Shown in pieces: positions 17,297-25,497 of a stretch of DNA of 64,000 nt. Origin of the DNA: Enterobacter ludwigii. GTDB lineage: Bacteria > Pseudomonadota > Gammaproteobacteria > Enterobacterales > Enterobacteriaceae. The position numbers and the translations under genes are program-made. Position 1 is the first letter of the stretch. Each line of letters opens with the position of its first letter. Location of the stretch: positions 186,001-250,000 of the forward strand of contig CEFQ01000003.1 in the NCBI GenBank assembly GCA_900068845.1, in the 5' to 3' direction. The notes beneath the pieces are model-generated. The model did not search any database and had not been told where the DNA came from. It saw only the letters and a program-made list of their open reading frames with translations.

Positions 17297-18574
17297 ATGA
17301 GAAAGATTTTCCTGCAGATTGGCGCCACCCGCGACGGCCAAAACCCTTACTGCGCGGTGGCCAAACGCGAAGGCTATTTTACCGTTCTGGCGGAGATGGG
17401 CGATTTCGTCGATTACCAATCGCTGAGCATCCCGTTGCCGTTCGATCTGATTGTGCGGCTGGATCGCCCGGAAAATCCGTGGGATGTGCTGCAAGCCTGT
17501 TTACATGCTGGGTTGATGGAGCATCCTCATGTGGTGCTGGCGGGCTTTGAAGCCTACAACGCCAGCGCCGGTCGCGTACGAGAGTTGCTGGCGGGACCCG
17601 ATGCCGACGCGAGCTTTATTCCGCCGGATAAGTACGCGCAGCGCATGGCATTGCGCAAAGCCTGGCAGCGCTTTCCGCAGCCGGAATTTCGCTTCTTCGC
17701 CTCACCGCTCAGCATTCGTGACGCGCGTGAGGCGTTGCTCTATCCCTGCGTGATCAAGCCGGTAGACGGCGGCGGCGGGCTTGGCATCTGGTTGGTGAAA
17801 GAGTCTGGGCAGCTTGATGCGGTAATCGGCAAGCTGGTCGATACCATGAATTACGGCGGGCGCAGCTTCAGCGGTTTTATCGTTGAGAGTTGGCTGGCCG
17901 GTGATGAGTATTCGCTGCAAGGCGTGGTAGTGGAGGGCCATGCCGTCGCATTGACCTGCTGCCAAAAGGTGATCGAACACCATAGCGATGCCGACGGCTG
18001 CGTCAGCTTTTACGAGTCCGGCCATGTAGCGGTCGCGGCGCAGCAACTGCCGGCCAGTTTTAGCAGCCTGATGAGCTTCTGCTGCGAAACCTTCGGCTAT
18101 CGCCAGGGCGCATTTCACATTGACTTCATTCTGGTTAATGGCGAACCACACTTCCTCGAAATGGGCTTCCGCCTTTCCGGCATGGGCGTGGTGAATCTGG
18201 TGCAGGAAGTCACCGGCATCAACTGGGCTGAAGTGGCGTTTCACATCGAAGCCGGTTACGGCATGCCGCCGCTGCATTTTCCGCCGCAGCCTCAAGCGGT
18301 GGGCCGGGTGCGACTGCGTCAGCGCCTGCAGTATGACGCGGCTGAGCGCTGGATTGAACAGAACCAACGCGGTCAGCTGTTGCCGCCGCTCAATCTGCCT
18401 GCGCTGGCGGTTTCGCCGCGCTCTTCGCTGTATGCCGATTTAACCCGCCACGCGGGAATTCTGGCAACCTTCCGCCTCGCTGCGACCAGCCGCGACGACA
18501 TTCTGGCGGTATTCCACCAAATCCTTGAGGTCTCATCGCTCACCACACGGAGAGATTTACTATGTGCAGAATGA
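17297..18574 (+). CDS. ATP-grasp ligase
   Basis: 425 residues. The ATP-grasp core is seen in VIKPVDGGGGLGIWLVKES (Lys154 and the glycine loop), GFIVESWLAGDEYSLQGV, and FHIDFILVNGEPHFLEMGFR, where the Glu and Asn/Arg positions chelate Mg-ATP. Such enzymes join a carboxylate to an amine or thiol through an acyl phosphate. The closest architecture is the carboxylate-amine ligase group used for small peptides. It starts 17 bases after the PP-loop gene and its end overlaps the next gene by 13 bases, so translation is coupled. The substrates are not readable; an amino acid or dipeptide is plausible. Confidence 0.85.
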   Translation: MRKIFLQIGATRDGQNPYCAVAKREGYFTVLAEMGDFVDYQSLSIPLPFDLIVRLDRPENPWDVLQACLHAGLMEHPHVVLAGFEAYNASAGRVRELLAGPDADASFIPPDKYAQRMALRKAWQRFPQPEFRFFASPLSIRDAREALLYPCVIKPVDGGGGLGIWLVKESGQLDAVIGKLVDTMNYGGRSFSGFIVESWLAGDEYSLQGVVVEGHAVALTCCQKVIEHHSDADGCVSFYESGHVAVAAQQLPASFSSLMSFCCETFGYRQGAFHIDFILVNGEPHFLEMGFRLSGMGVVNLVQEVTGINWAEVAFHIEAGYGMPPLHFPPQPQAVGRVRLRQRLQYDAAERWIEQNQRGQLLPPLNLPALAVSPRSSLYADLTRHAGILATFRLAATSRDDILAVFHQILEVSSLTTRRDLLCAE

Positions 18575-19269
18575 TTGTGGCGCACGGCCAATTTGATGCC
18601 GCTGCGGTGCTGGATGCCGCCCGAGCCATGAGCTGCGGCGAAACCGCAACGCACGAAGGACCGATTAAGCAGCATCCCAACGGTTGGGGCTGTTTATGGC
18701 TGGAGCAAGGACACATTCGCACGCTGCACGGCACTGGCACCTTCGCCGATGCGCTGCCGACCCTTGATGTTGATCGCCTGCGCGGCCGCTTTCTGGCGGT
18801 GCATGTGCGCCATGCCACGCTGAGTAAAAATCACGGCATCGAATTTTCCCATCCGCTGTGGCGCACCAGCGGCGAAACCCAATGGTACATGATGCATAAC
18901 GGTTTTTTGCCCACTGTTTACCAGCAATTAGGCATGGCGGAGTCGCGCTTCGATTCCGCCGAGTACCTCGAATATATGGTGGATCGCGCCACGCCCGCCG
19001 ATTTTACTCGCGACTATCTGCGCAACAAGATGGCGCAGGTGGCGCCGGGCGGCAGCTCGGCTAATGCCATCTTTGTCACGCGCGATAAAGCCTGGGCATG
19101 GCAATGGCATCCCGACGATACGCCCTATCCCAACTATTTCACGCTGCACCGTTTCCAGAATGACAACACGACGTTTATCTCTTCTGAACCCATTTCAACA
19201 CTAGGCACGGCGTCTGAATGGCGTCGTATGAGTAACCATGAACTTCATGAATTTCCTATTGGGGAGTGA
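18562..19269 (+). CDS. Class II glutamine amidotransferase (Ntn hydrolase, EgtC/YafJ type)
   Basis: 235 residues beginning MCRMIVAHG, so Cys2 becomes the N-terminal nucleophile after Met removal. The class II pattern follows: HPNGWGCLWLE, HVRHATLS and MMHNGFLP supply the glutamine-binding and oxyanion-hole residues. It may supply ammonia from glutamine to a partner, or, as EgtC does in ergothioneine synthesis, cleave a gamma-glutamyl group from an intermediate. No synthetase domain is attached; the separate PP-loop protein of the same operon is the obvious partner for the first role. It overlaps the ATP-grasp gene by 13 bases. Confidence 0.85.
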   Translation: MCRMIVAHGQFDAAAVLDAARAMSCGETATHEGPIKQHPNGWGCLWLEQGHIRTLHGTGTFADALPTLDVDRLRGRFLAVHVRHATLSKNHGIEFSHPLWRTSGETQWYMMHNGFLPTVYQQLGMAESRFDSAEYLEYMVDRATPADFTRDYLRNKMAQVAPGGSSANAIFVTRDKAWAWQWHPDDTPYPNYFTLHRFQNDNTTFISSEPISTLGTASEWRRMSNHELHEFPIGE

Positions 19270-19274
19270 GCAAC

Positions 19275-20075
19275 ATGGCGATTTTCAATCAGATACGCGT
19301 TATCCATCCAAATATGTTTGTGGAAAGTACCTGGCTGGATGACATCGTGACGGCGCGCGTGCCGCTGCTGGTCTTACGCAATTTTCTGACACCGGATGTG
19401 CGTGAGGCCGTGGTGGACGATTTGCAGCAGTGCCGCGAGCAAGTGCGGGTTTCGCACTATCCGAATGGTGCGTTGACCACGCTCGGTCCCTATCTGGCGA
19501 AACACACAGCCGCGCCGGAAAACTACTTCACCGAACTGCGCGATATCCAGCCTGCGCTGCCGCCGTCGCTGCACGGTTTACGCGATCAGATCTACAACTG
19601 GGTGAAACACGCGCTGCGCCTGGACAGTCTGCAAACCGCCAACGAACCCGAGCTGGGCGAGTACGCCGGTTCGATTGTGCGCTTCCACGCCAATGGCGTC
19701 GCCAATCCACTGCATAACGACAACATCGTGCGCGATGCCGCCGGCAGCGGATTGGCGGTAACCCACATCCTGCATCAGCTGAGTTGCGTGGTCTGTTTGC
19801 AGGAGTGCAACGCGGGCGGCGAACTGCGCATCTTTAACAAGAAGTGGCAGCCGGTGGATGAGTGCTACAAAACACCGGGCGAACTCGGTTATCAAACCGG
19901 CGTCATTGAGCACAGCGAGGTGTGTGAATTCTCCCCGCGCAGTGGCGATATCTACCTGTTTAATCCTGCGTTTTATCATGAAATTGATCGTGTGGAAGGC
20001 GACACGCGCATCACCATGGGCTTCTTCTTTGGCCTGACCGACAAAAAAATGAAACACGCCATCGCCTGGAGTTAA
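19275..20075 (+). CDS. Fe(II)/2-oxoglutarate-dependent oxygenase
   Basis: 266 residues from the ATG at 19275, which lies 9 bases after GGGGAG; an upstream GTG would leave no room for that site. The metal triad is H147-x-D149 (PLHNDN) and H235 (FYHEID), with R245 (GDTRITMGFF) ten residues later as the 2-oxoglutarate anchor, all in the expected spacing. Such enzymes hydroxylate, epoxidise, desaturate or cyclise small molecules and amino acids. The start region overlaps the preceding stop region, showing tight coupling with the amidotransferase gene. It probably tailors the operon's product. Confidence 0.88.
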   Translation: MAIFNQIRVIHPNMFVESTWLDDIVTARVPLLVLRNFLTPDVREAVVDDLQQCREQVRVSHYPNGALTTLGPYLAKHTAAPENYFTELRDIQPALPPSLHGLRDQIYNWVKHALRLDSLQTANEPELGEYAGSIVRFHANGVANPLHNDNIVRDAAGSGLAVTHILHQLSCVVCLQECNAGGELRIFNKKWQPVDECYKTPGELGYQTGVIEHSEVCEFSPRSGDIYLFNPAFYHEIDRVEGDTRITMGFFFGLTDKKMKHAIAWS

Positions 20076-20102
20076 CGCCAGGTTTTCGACGAGGAGACGA
20101 GC

Positions 20103-20603
20103 ATGAATACCTATGAAAAAGTGACGGCCCTGCTGGATCAACATCAGGCGCGTTATCGCGTGGTGGAGCATGAAGCCATCGGCCAGACCGACCTGATCAG
20201 CGAGATCCGCGGTAACGATCTCAATCAGGCCGCTAAAGCGATGGTGCTGGAAGTGACCATGCCAGAGGGCGCAGATGCGCGCTATTTGCTGGCGATTGTG
20301 CCGGGTGACTGCAAGATTAACTTCAAAAGTGCCGCGCGCGCCATTGGCGGCAAGAAGTCGAGTTTTGCTGCGCCCGAAAAAGCGCAGGCGTTAACGCAAT
20401 GCGTAATGGGCGCGGTACCGCCGTTTAGTTTTGATGATCGGCTAGCGCTGCGTGTCGATACCCGCCTGCGCGATGTTGGCACGCTGTGGTTTAACGCGGG
20501 TGCATTGGAATGCTCTGTGGCTTTACAGGTGGATGATTTCTTTAAAATTGTCGGTGATGAATGTTGTGCCGAGATCGCGACACCGGTGACGGCAACCGCC
20601 TGA
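20103..20603 (+). CDS. YbaK/YeaK-like aminoacyl-tRNA deacylase
   Basis: 166 residues. Length and blocks resemble E. coli YeaK: RYRVVEHEAIGQTDLISEIR, the conserved Lys in AAKAMVLEV, VMGAVPPFSFDD and LWFNAGALECSVAL. This superfamily hydrolyses tRNAs charged with wrong amino acids. Here the gene sits inside a biosynthetic operon, between the oxygenase and the exporter, which suggests self-protection: removing from tRNA an amino-acid mimic made by the pathway. Alternatively the fold could serve as an esterase or transferase in synthesis. GAGGAG precedes the ATG. Confidence 0.82.
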   Translation: MNTYEKVTALLDQHQARYRVVEHEAIGQTDLISEIRGNDLNQAAKAMVLEVTMPEGADARYLLAIVPGDCKINFKSAARAIGGKKSSFAAPEKAQALTQCVMGAVPPFSFDDRLALRVDTRLRDVGTLWFNAGALECSVALQVDDFFKIVGDECCAEIATPVTATA

Positions 20604-20624
20604 TCGCGGCAGTAAGGACTTCGT

Positions 20625-21530
20625 ATGTCAGTAAAAGATATGTTGTTAGCCCTGCTGGTTGTGGTGGCGTGGGGCGTGAATTTTGTGGTGATCAAGCTGG
20701 GTCTGCAGGACATGCCGCCCTTCCTGCTGGCGGGACTGCGTTTTACCCTGGTGGCGTTCCCGGCGATCTTCTTCGTGAAGCGTCCGGCTATTCCACTGCG
20801 CTGGCTAGTGGTGTACGGCATGACCATCAGCTTCGGGCAGTTCGCCTTTCTGTTCCTCGCCATCAAGCTCGGCATGCCGGCGGGACTGGCATCGTTGGTT
20901 TTACAGGCGCAGGCCTTTTTCACTTTGCTGCTCGGCGCGCTGTTCCTGGCTGAGAAGCTGCGCTGGAATCACATCGTCGGCATTTTGGTGGCCACGCTCG
21001 GCATGTTTATGCTGGCGACCGCAGGTATGGAAGGCCAAACCACGGCGGGCATTACGCTCACCACCATGATGCTAACACTGGCGGCCGCGCTGTCGTGGGG
21101 GCTCGGCAATATCACCAACAAAATCATTTTGCGTAACCGTAAAGTGCCGGTGATGTCGCTGGTGGTGTGGAGTGCGCTGGTACCGGTGGTGCCGTTCTTT
21201 GCCTGCTCATGGCTGTTCGACGGCGAAACGGCGATTGTCAGCAGCCTGCTGCATATCTCGCTGCAAACGGTGTTGGCGCTCGTTTATCTCGCCTTTGTCG
21301 CCACCATTGTTGGCTACGCGATTTGGGGCAACTTGCTGAGTCGCTATGAAACCTGGCGCGTCGCACCGCTGTCATTGCTGGTGCCGGTGGTGGGAATACT
21401 TAGCGCCGCGCTGGTTCTGGGTGAAACCTTATCGATGCAGCAGATGATCGGGGCTTCGGTGATCATTCTTGGTTTGCTGGTAAATGTGTTTGGCGGCATG
21501 GTCAGTCAGCGATTGTTAGTGCGGACTTGA
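20625..21530 (+). CDS. EamA/DMT-family exporter
   Basis: 301 residues with about ten hydrophobic helices in two EamA repeats (residues 5-140 and 150-290). The first helix carries VVAWGVNFVVIKLGLQDMPP, typical of the EamA drug/metabolite transporters that include the E. coli cysteine/O-acetylserine exporter EamA. The family mostly exports amino acids and related metabolites. As the last gene of the operon, 21 bases after the deacylase gene and followed by a REP element and a strong terminator, it is likely to export the pathway's product. Confidence 0.88.
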   Translation: MSVKDMLLALLVVVAWGVNFVVIKLGLQDMPPFLLAGLRFTLVAFPAIFFVKRPAIPLRWLVVYGMTISFGQFAFLFLAIKLGMPAGLASLVLQAQAFFTLLLGALFLAEKLRWNHIVGILVATLGMFMLATAGMEGQTTAGITLTTMMLTLAAALSWGLGNITNKIILRNRKVPVMSLVVWSALVPVVPFFACSWLFDGETAIVSSLLHISLQTVLALVYLAFVATIVGYAIWGNLLSRYETWRVAPLSLLVPVVGILSAALVLGETLSMQQMIGASVIILGLLVNVFGGMVSQRLLVRT

Positions 21531-21538
21531 TGGCTTTT

Positions 21539-21562
21539 GGTCACCATGAATGGCGACCCTAC
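21539..21562 (-). repeat. REP-like 24-bp palindrome, copy 3
   Basis: GGTCACCATGAATGGCGACC plus CTAC, with one mismatch in the left arm. It lies between the exporter stop and the shared terminator. Confidence 0.8.
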
Positions 21563-21565
21563 AAT

Positions 21566-21595
21566 AAAAACGCCGCTTTTCAGCGGCGTTTTTTT
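21566..21595. terminator. Bidirectional terminator between the operon and ibpA
   Basis: ACGCCGCT and AGCGGCGT pair around TTTC, with a run of T after and a run of A before the stem. It can end both the biosynthetic operon and the converging ibpA transcript. Confidence 0.92.
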
Positions 21596-21611
21596 CAACT
21601 CTGCATCCTGA

Positions 21612-22025
21612 TTACAGGATTTCGATACGGCGCGGTTTCGCCTCTTCCGGGACGATGCGTACCAGATCGATGCTTAACAGACCATTTTCCAGACGCGCAT
21701 CGCGCACCGTAATGTGATCGGCCAGCTGGAATTTGCGCTCAAAGTTGCGTTCGGCGATGCCCTGATACAAGTACTTACGCTCCGGCTGCTCTTCAGGATG
21801 CGCGCCGCGCACCACCAGTACGTTGTCGTGCGAAGTGATATCTAATTCGCTCTGAGCAAAGCCTGCCACAGCAATGGTGATACGGTAGAAGTTCTCATCC
21901 ACCAGCTCCACGTTATACGGAGGGTAGCCGCCGTTGGCCTGGTTCTGATTGGTCTCAAGCAGGTTAATCAAGCGATCAAAACCAATGGCAGAACGATAAA
22001 GTGGAGAGAGATCAAAATTACGCAT
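21612..22025 (-). CDS. ibpA: Small heat-shock protein IbpA
   Basis: 137 residues from the ATG at 22025 ([19 protein letters not shown]), exactly the E. coli IbpA length; a longer upstream frame is not real. It is an alpha-crystallin domain holdase that binds aggregating proteins and inclusion bodies. The domain covers residues 35-125 ([20 protein letters not shown]), and the C-terminal IEIL is the IxI oligomerisation motif. AGGAGT precedes the start. No ibpB is seen next to it; the following block on that side is the biosynthetic operon. Confidence 0.97.
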   Translation of the reverse strand: MRNFDLSPLYRSAIGFDRLINLLETNQNQANGGYPPYNVELVDENFYRITIAVAGFAQSELDITSHDNVLVVRGAHPEEQPERKYLYQGIAERNFERKFQLADHITVRDARLENGLLSIDLVRIVPEEAKPRRIEIL

Positions 22026-22110
22026 AATAAGACTCCTGATAATCAGCAAGTTTAGGCAACCTTCCACAGTGGACAGGTTGTTCAGTTCGATGCTGTCCCT
22101 TCCGGCAACA
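22026..22110 (-). promoter_or_regulatory. ibpA 5' leader, probable ROSE-type RNA thermometer
   Basis: The leader between the heat-shock promoter and the ibpA start is about 100 nt. Just before the ATG it reads TTGCTGATTATCAGGAGTCT, where TTGCTGAT can pair with ATCAGGAG and hide the ribosome binding site. ROSE thermometers are established for enterobacterial ibp genes and use such pairing at low temperature. The pairing was judged by eye; full folding was not calculated. Confidence 0.6.
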
Positions 22111-22128
22111 GCAACACGAACGTAACTT

Positions 22129-22158
22129 AAAAGTGGGTGCAGCAAGGTCGCTTTCAAG
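22129..22158 (-). promoter_or_regulatory. Sigma-32 heat-shock promoter of ibpA
   Basis: On the minus strand CTTGAAA (22158-22152) and CCCACTTTT (22137-22129) are 14 bases apart. They match the RpoH consensus CTTGAAA and CCCCATNT with a normal spacer, upstream of ibpA. Confidence 0.8.
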
Positions 22159-22308
22159 GGCTGATGCGTATTTTTTTACAGCAATTCTGACGATATGGCA
22201 TACACTCAGGTGACTATTCGCCTGAGACACAAGACTTAGCCATAGAGCTTTGCTTAGCGTCAGGTGACACACTCCAGCCAGGGCCATGCCATGACTGAAG
22301 GGATGATG

Positions 22309-22671
22309 ATGATGAATATGATGAAACGCTTTCCGCTCACAGCAGTACTGGTTTGCAGTACCTTTGTTACTTCTGGTTGCTCCAGCGTGATGTCTCACAC
22401 GGGTGCCAGTCAGGGCTATTATCCCGGCACGCGGGCCAGCGCCGAGATGCTTACAGACGACAACACCAGTTGGGCGATCAAGCCGCTGGCGCTGATTGAT
22501 TTACCTTTCTCAGCGGTGATGGATACCGTGCTGCTGCCGTGGGATTACTTCCGTTCCGACGACGATAAAAGTAAAGATTCCATCCACGAGCGCGTGCTGC
22601 AAAGCGAAAAACTGGCCGGCACTCAAACCAGCCTGGCGACCGCGGCCTCTATGCCTGAGCATTCGCACTAA
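22309..22671 (+). CDS. yidQ: YidQ family lipoprotein (DUF1375)
   Basis: About 120 residues. Several ATGs follow one another; I chose 22309 because GAAGGG ends six bases upstream, but 22303, 22306 or 22312 are possible. A lipoprotein signal ends in VTSGC, followed by SSVMSHTGASQGYYPGTRAS, the YidQ hallmark. LIDLPFSAVMDTVLLPWDYF is the second conserved block. Function is unknown. The divergent position next to ibpA is the same as in E. coli. Its 3' end overlaps the converging yidR gene by 23 bases. Confidence 0.88.
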   Translation: MMNMMKRFPLTAVLVCSTFVTSGCSSVMSHTGASQGYYPGTRASAEMLTDDNTSWAIKPLALIDLPFSAVMDTVLLPWDYFRSDDDKSKDSIHERVLQSEKLAGTQTSLATAASMPEHSH

Positions 22672-23911
22672 CGCAAAACAGCTGTCGCCAACCGTCAACG
22701 TCCCGCATATAGGCGATCTTTTCCCCATCCGGCGACCAGACCACGGCATCACCGGATGGCGCGTGGTCGCTACGCTGCGTTAAGCGCGTACATTTACCCG
22801 TGGCGACTTCACACTGCATCACACTGTTATCGCAGATAAAAGCGATGGCGCTGCCATTAGGCTGCCAGCTAAATGCGGACTGGATGCTGCTTGCCAACTG
22901 CGTCACCTGACGCGGCTGTCCGCCATTGGGTGAAACCGTCCACAGCTGAATGACGCCCTGCTTATCCGCCAGCAAAAAAGCAATGGCACGGCCATCTGCT
23001 GATGCGCGCAGCCAATGGCGCGGTTGCAGTGCCAAACCATGGGTGTGCGTAATGCGGCGCTGCTGCACGCCAGCCGGCGGCGCAGGCAATTTATCCGCGG
23101 TGCCCTGCAAAGGCGATGCGCCTGCTTTGGCGTAATCCGCCAGCGCGGCGGGCAGATCGACAACGAAGACTTCCGGCACTTTGTCGCCGTTCGCGGCGCG
23201 CGTATCGCCGATAAAGGCGATGGCCCAACGCTGCCAACTGCCGTCGGCTTTCTGATAGCCTTGCTCACCTATCCAGCACTCTTCATAAGCGCGATCGATT
23301 TGGTCGCTACCCGGCAGTGGATCGCGCTGCGTCTGGCTGATAAGCACGCAATAATGGCTGCCCTCGTATTCACGCGGATGCTGCTTTGGCGGACACACCG
23401 GATGCAGCGGCACGGCCACGCCGACGTTGCGTAGATCGTCGCCCGCGTCCTTTTCATGCATCACATGATCGTTATAGGTGAAACTCAGGCGCGAACCATC
23501 CGGGCTGAAGACGTGGACATGCGAGCCACCGCGCAGCGCGCCGGGCGTATAAGGCGCGGTGATATCGCAGGCATCGAGGTTCTCCGCGATGCTCTGCTGC
23601 ACGATCACCCCACGACGGTGATGAAAATCGTAGCGCCAGTGCGCATCGGGATGCTCCGGCCCGTGAATACAGACGTAACGCGGCGGCAGATCCGGACTGA
23701 CGGTGACCACACCAACGTGTGCGCCATCGCGCGCCTGGTACAGCACTTCAACCGCGCCGCTCGCCACATTGACACGTTCGATAGTCAGGCTGGTGAATGA
23801 CGCGCCGGAAGGCCGCACATCAAATGCCAGCCACTGACTGTCACCGGTCCAGACGTTAATGTTGGTGAGTTGATGATGACGCGGGGCAAAGGTGATTTGT
23901 TTTTCTGACAT
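22649..23911 (-). CDS. yidR: YidR, TolB-like beta-propeller protein (DUF3748)
   Basis: 420 residues from the ATG at 23911, which follows GGAAGG; an in-frame start five codons upstream has no better site. WD/TolB-like repeats are visible: HVHVFSPDGSRLSFTYND, FSWQPNGSAIAFICD and VVWSPDGEKIAYMRDVDGW. These predict a seven-bladed propeller related to TolB and oligogalacturonate lyase. No signal peptide is visible, so a cytoplasmic location is likely. Position next to yidQ and the dgo genes matches E. coli. Function is unknown; the dgo neighbourhood hints at sugar acid metabolism, without proof. Confidence 0.88.
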   Translation of the reverse strand: MSEKQITFAPRHHQLTNINVWTGDSQWLAFDVRPSGASFTSLTIERVNVASGAVEVLYQARDGAHVGVVTVSPDLPPRYVCIHGPEHPDAHWRYDFHHRRGVIVQQSIAENLDACDITAPYTPGALRGGSHVHVFSPDGSRLSFTYNDHVMHEKDAGDDLRNVGVAVPLHPVCPPKQHPREYEGSHYCVLISQTQRDPLPGSDQIDRAYEECWIGEQGYQKADGSWQRWAIAFIGDTRAANGDKVPEVFVVDLPAALADYAKAGASPLQGTADKLPAPPAGVQQRRITHTHGLALQPRHWLRASADGRAIAFLLADKQGVIQLWTVSPNGGQPRQVTQLASSIQSAFSWQPNGSAIAFICDNSVMQCEVATGKCTRLTQRSDHAPSGDAVVWSPDGEKIAYMRDVDGWRQLFCVSANAQA

Positions 23912-23979
23912 GAGGCAACCTTCCATCGAACAGTTGCCGGATAAATTACGTGATTTGTTGGTGAGGTGCGAATAAACCT

Positions 23980-24003
23980 GGTCGCCATAAATGGCGACCC
24001 TAC
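23980..24003 (-). repeat. REP-like 24-bp palindrome, copy 4
   Basis: GGTCGCCATAAATGGCGACC plus CTAC, a perfect arm match, between dgoT and yidR, directly after the dgoT stop. Confidence 0.85.
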
Positions 24004-24009
24004 GATAGA

Positions 24010-25302
24010 TTAACCTACGCGCTTCACATCGCCGACCAGCAGGATATATGACAGCGCACCGATCAGCGCCACCGCCGAGATATACACCAGCGCAGGCGCA
24101 AAGCCGTAATCCTGCGCCAGATAGCCAACCACCAGCGGCACAGTGATGCCGCCCAAGCCGCCAACAAAGTTGAACATGCCTCCCGTCAAACCAATCAGGC
24201 GTACCGGCGCCAGCGACGACACCAGCGACCAGGTAATCGAGGCGAAGCCATTGCCGAAGAAGGCGATCGCCATCAGCGTCATAATCCAGATCGGATTGTC
24301 GGTATAGTTCGCGCCCATGATGCAGGTGGAGATCAGCAGACCGCAGATAATTGGGGTTTTGCGGGCAAAACCAAGCGAACGACCGCTGCGCACCAGGCGA
24401 TCGGCCACGATGCCCGACAGAATCACGCCAACGAATGCTGCGAGGAAAGGCACGGTAGTCATGAAGCCGGCGGTGAGCGCCGCGATGTGTTTTTCCTGCG
24501 TCAGATAGTTAGGGAACCAGGTGAGGAAGAACCACAGCGTGGATGTCACGGCGAACTGGCCAAGATAAACGCCGCACAGCTTGCGATGGAACACCAGTTT
24601 CCAGTCGGCGGCGGTGAGTTTAATGCGGTTTTTCTTCTCGCTCGGCGCATCGCCATCGACCATCGCGCCGCCTTCACGGATGTAATCCAGTTCGGCTTTA
24701 TTGATGCTTTTGCTCTGGCTTGGTGCCTGATAGCACTTAATCCAGATCAACGACCAGATGATGCCAATGCCGCCGGTAATAATGAATACCCAATGCCAGC
24801 TCAGCAGTTCCTGAATCCAGATCAGCAGCGGCGTGAGGAAGGCCAGGCCAACAAACTGACCGGACGTGTAAAAGCCGACGGCGGAAGCGCGTTCCTGCTC
24901 CGGGAACCAGCTGGTCACCAGGCGGTTATTGGTGGGGAACGCTGGCGCTTCAAATATGCCGGTAATCGCACGCAGGCCAATCAAAGATAATAAGCCCGTC
25001 GCGAATCCCTGCAATAACGTCGCCACCGACCAGCCAAAGATGGCAATAAAATAAGTTAAGCGTGAACCCACGCGATCGAGGAACCAGCCGCCAGGAATCT
25101 GGCACAGCGTATATAACCAGGCAAAGGCAGAAAATACATAACCCATTTGCGCTTTAGTAATACCAAACTCTTCCTGAATATGCGCTGAAGCGACGGCTAA
25201 ATTAGCGCGATCGACGTAACAAATTACCACCGTAATAAATATCATCAGCAGCGTGATATAACGACGGCGCGTCGGTTTGGCGTGAACAGCAGAGAGATCC
25301 AT
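24010..25302 (-). CDS. dgoT: D-galactonate transporter DgoT
   Basis: 430 residues, the E. coli DgoT length. It is an MFS proton symporter for D-galactonate. The first helix block [20 protein letters not shown], followed by [17 protein letters not shown], is the anion:cation symporter signature. About twelve helices are visible. GGAGAAACACC precedes the ATG. It lies 195 bases downstream of dgoD on the same strand, a larger gap than elsewhere in the operon, so a partial terminator or its own promoter is possible; I see no clear one. Confidence 0.95.
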   Translation of the reverse strand: MDLSAVHAKPTRRRYITLLMIFITVVICYVDRANLAVASAHIQEEFGITKAQMGYVFSAFAWLYTLCQIPGGWFLDRVGSRLTYFIAIFGWSVATLLQGFATGLLSLIGLRAITGIFEAPAFPTNNRLVTSWFPEQERASAVGFYTSGQFVGLAFLTPLLIWIQELLSWHWVFIITGGIGIIWSLIWIKCYQAPSQSKSINKAELDYIREGGAMVDGDAPSEKKNRIKLTAADWKLVFHRKLCGVYLGQFAVTSTLWFFLTWFPNYLTQEKHIAALTAGFMTTVPFLAAFVGVILSGIVADRLVRSGRSLGFARKTPIICGLLISTCIMGANYTDNPIWIMTLMAIAFFGNGFASITWSLVSSLAPVRLIGLTGGMFNFVGGLGGITVPLVVGYLAQDYGFAPALVYISAVALIGALSYILLVGDVKRVG

Positions 25303-25497
25303 GGTGTTTCTCCGTAATGGTGTTTGCCTTACAGGCGCGACAAAGCACGCCCCGGCAAATGTAGGGTAGCGATATAAACGTTAAAACCGCATTAGCGGTA
25401 AATAAGCTGTGCCGGGAAAAAGGCTGAGTGAAGCCCTATGCTCTATTTCACCGGCATATAGATATTTTCAAATAACTCTTTTTTTAGTGCGTGTTAA

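Noticed and set aside
22028..22157. 44-codon N-terminal extension of ibpA
   Set aside because: It runs through the heat-shock promoter and leader; the ATG at 22025 gives the exact IbpA length.
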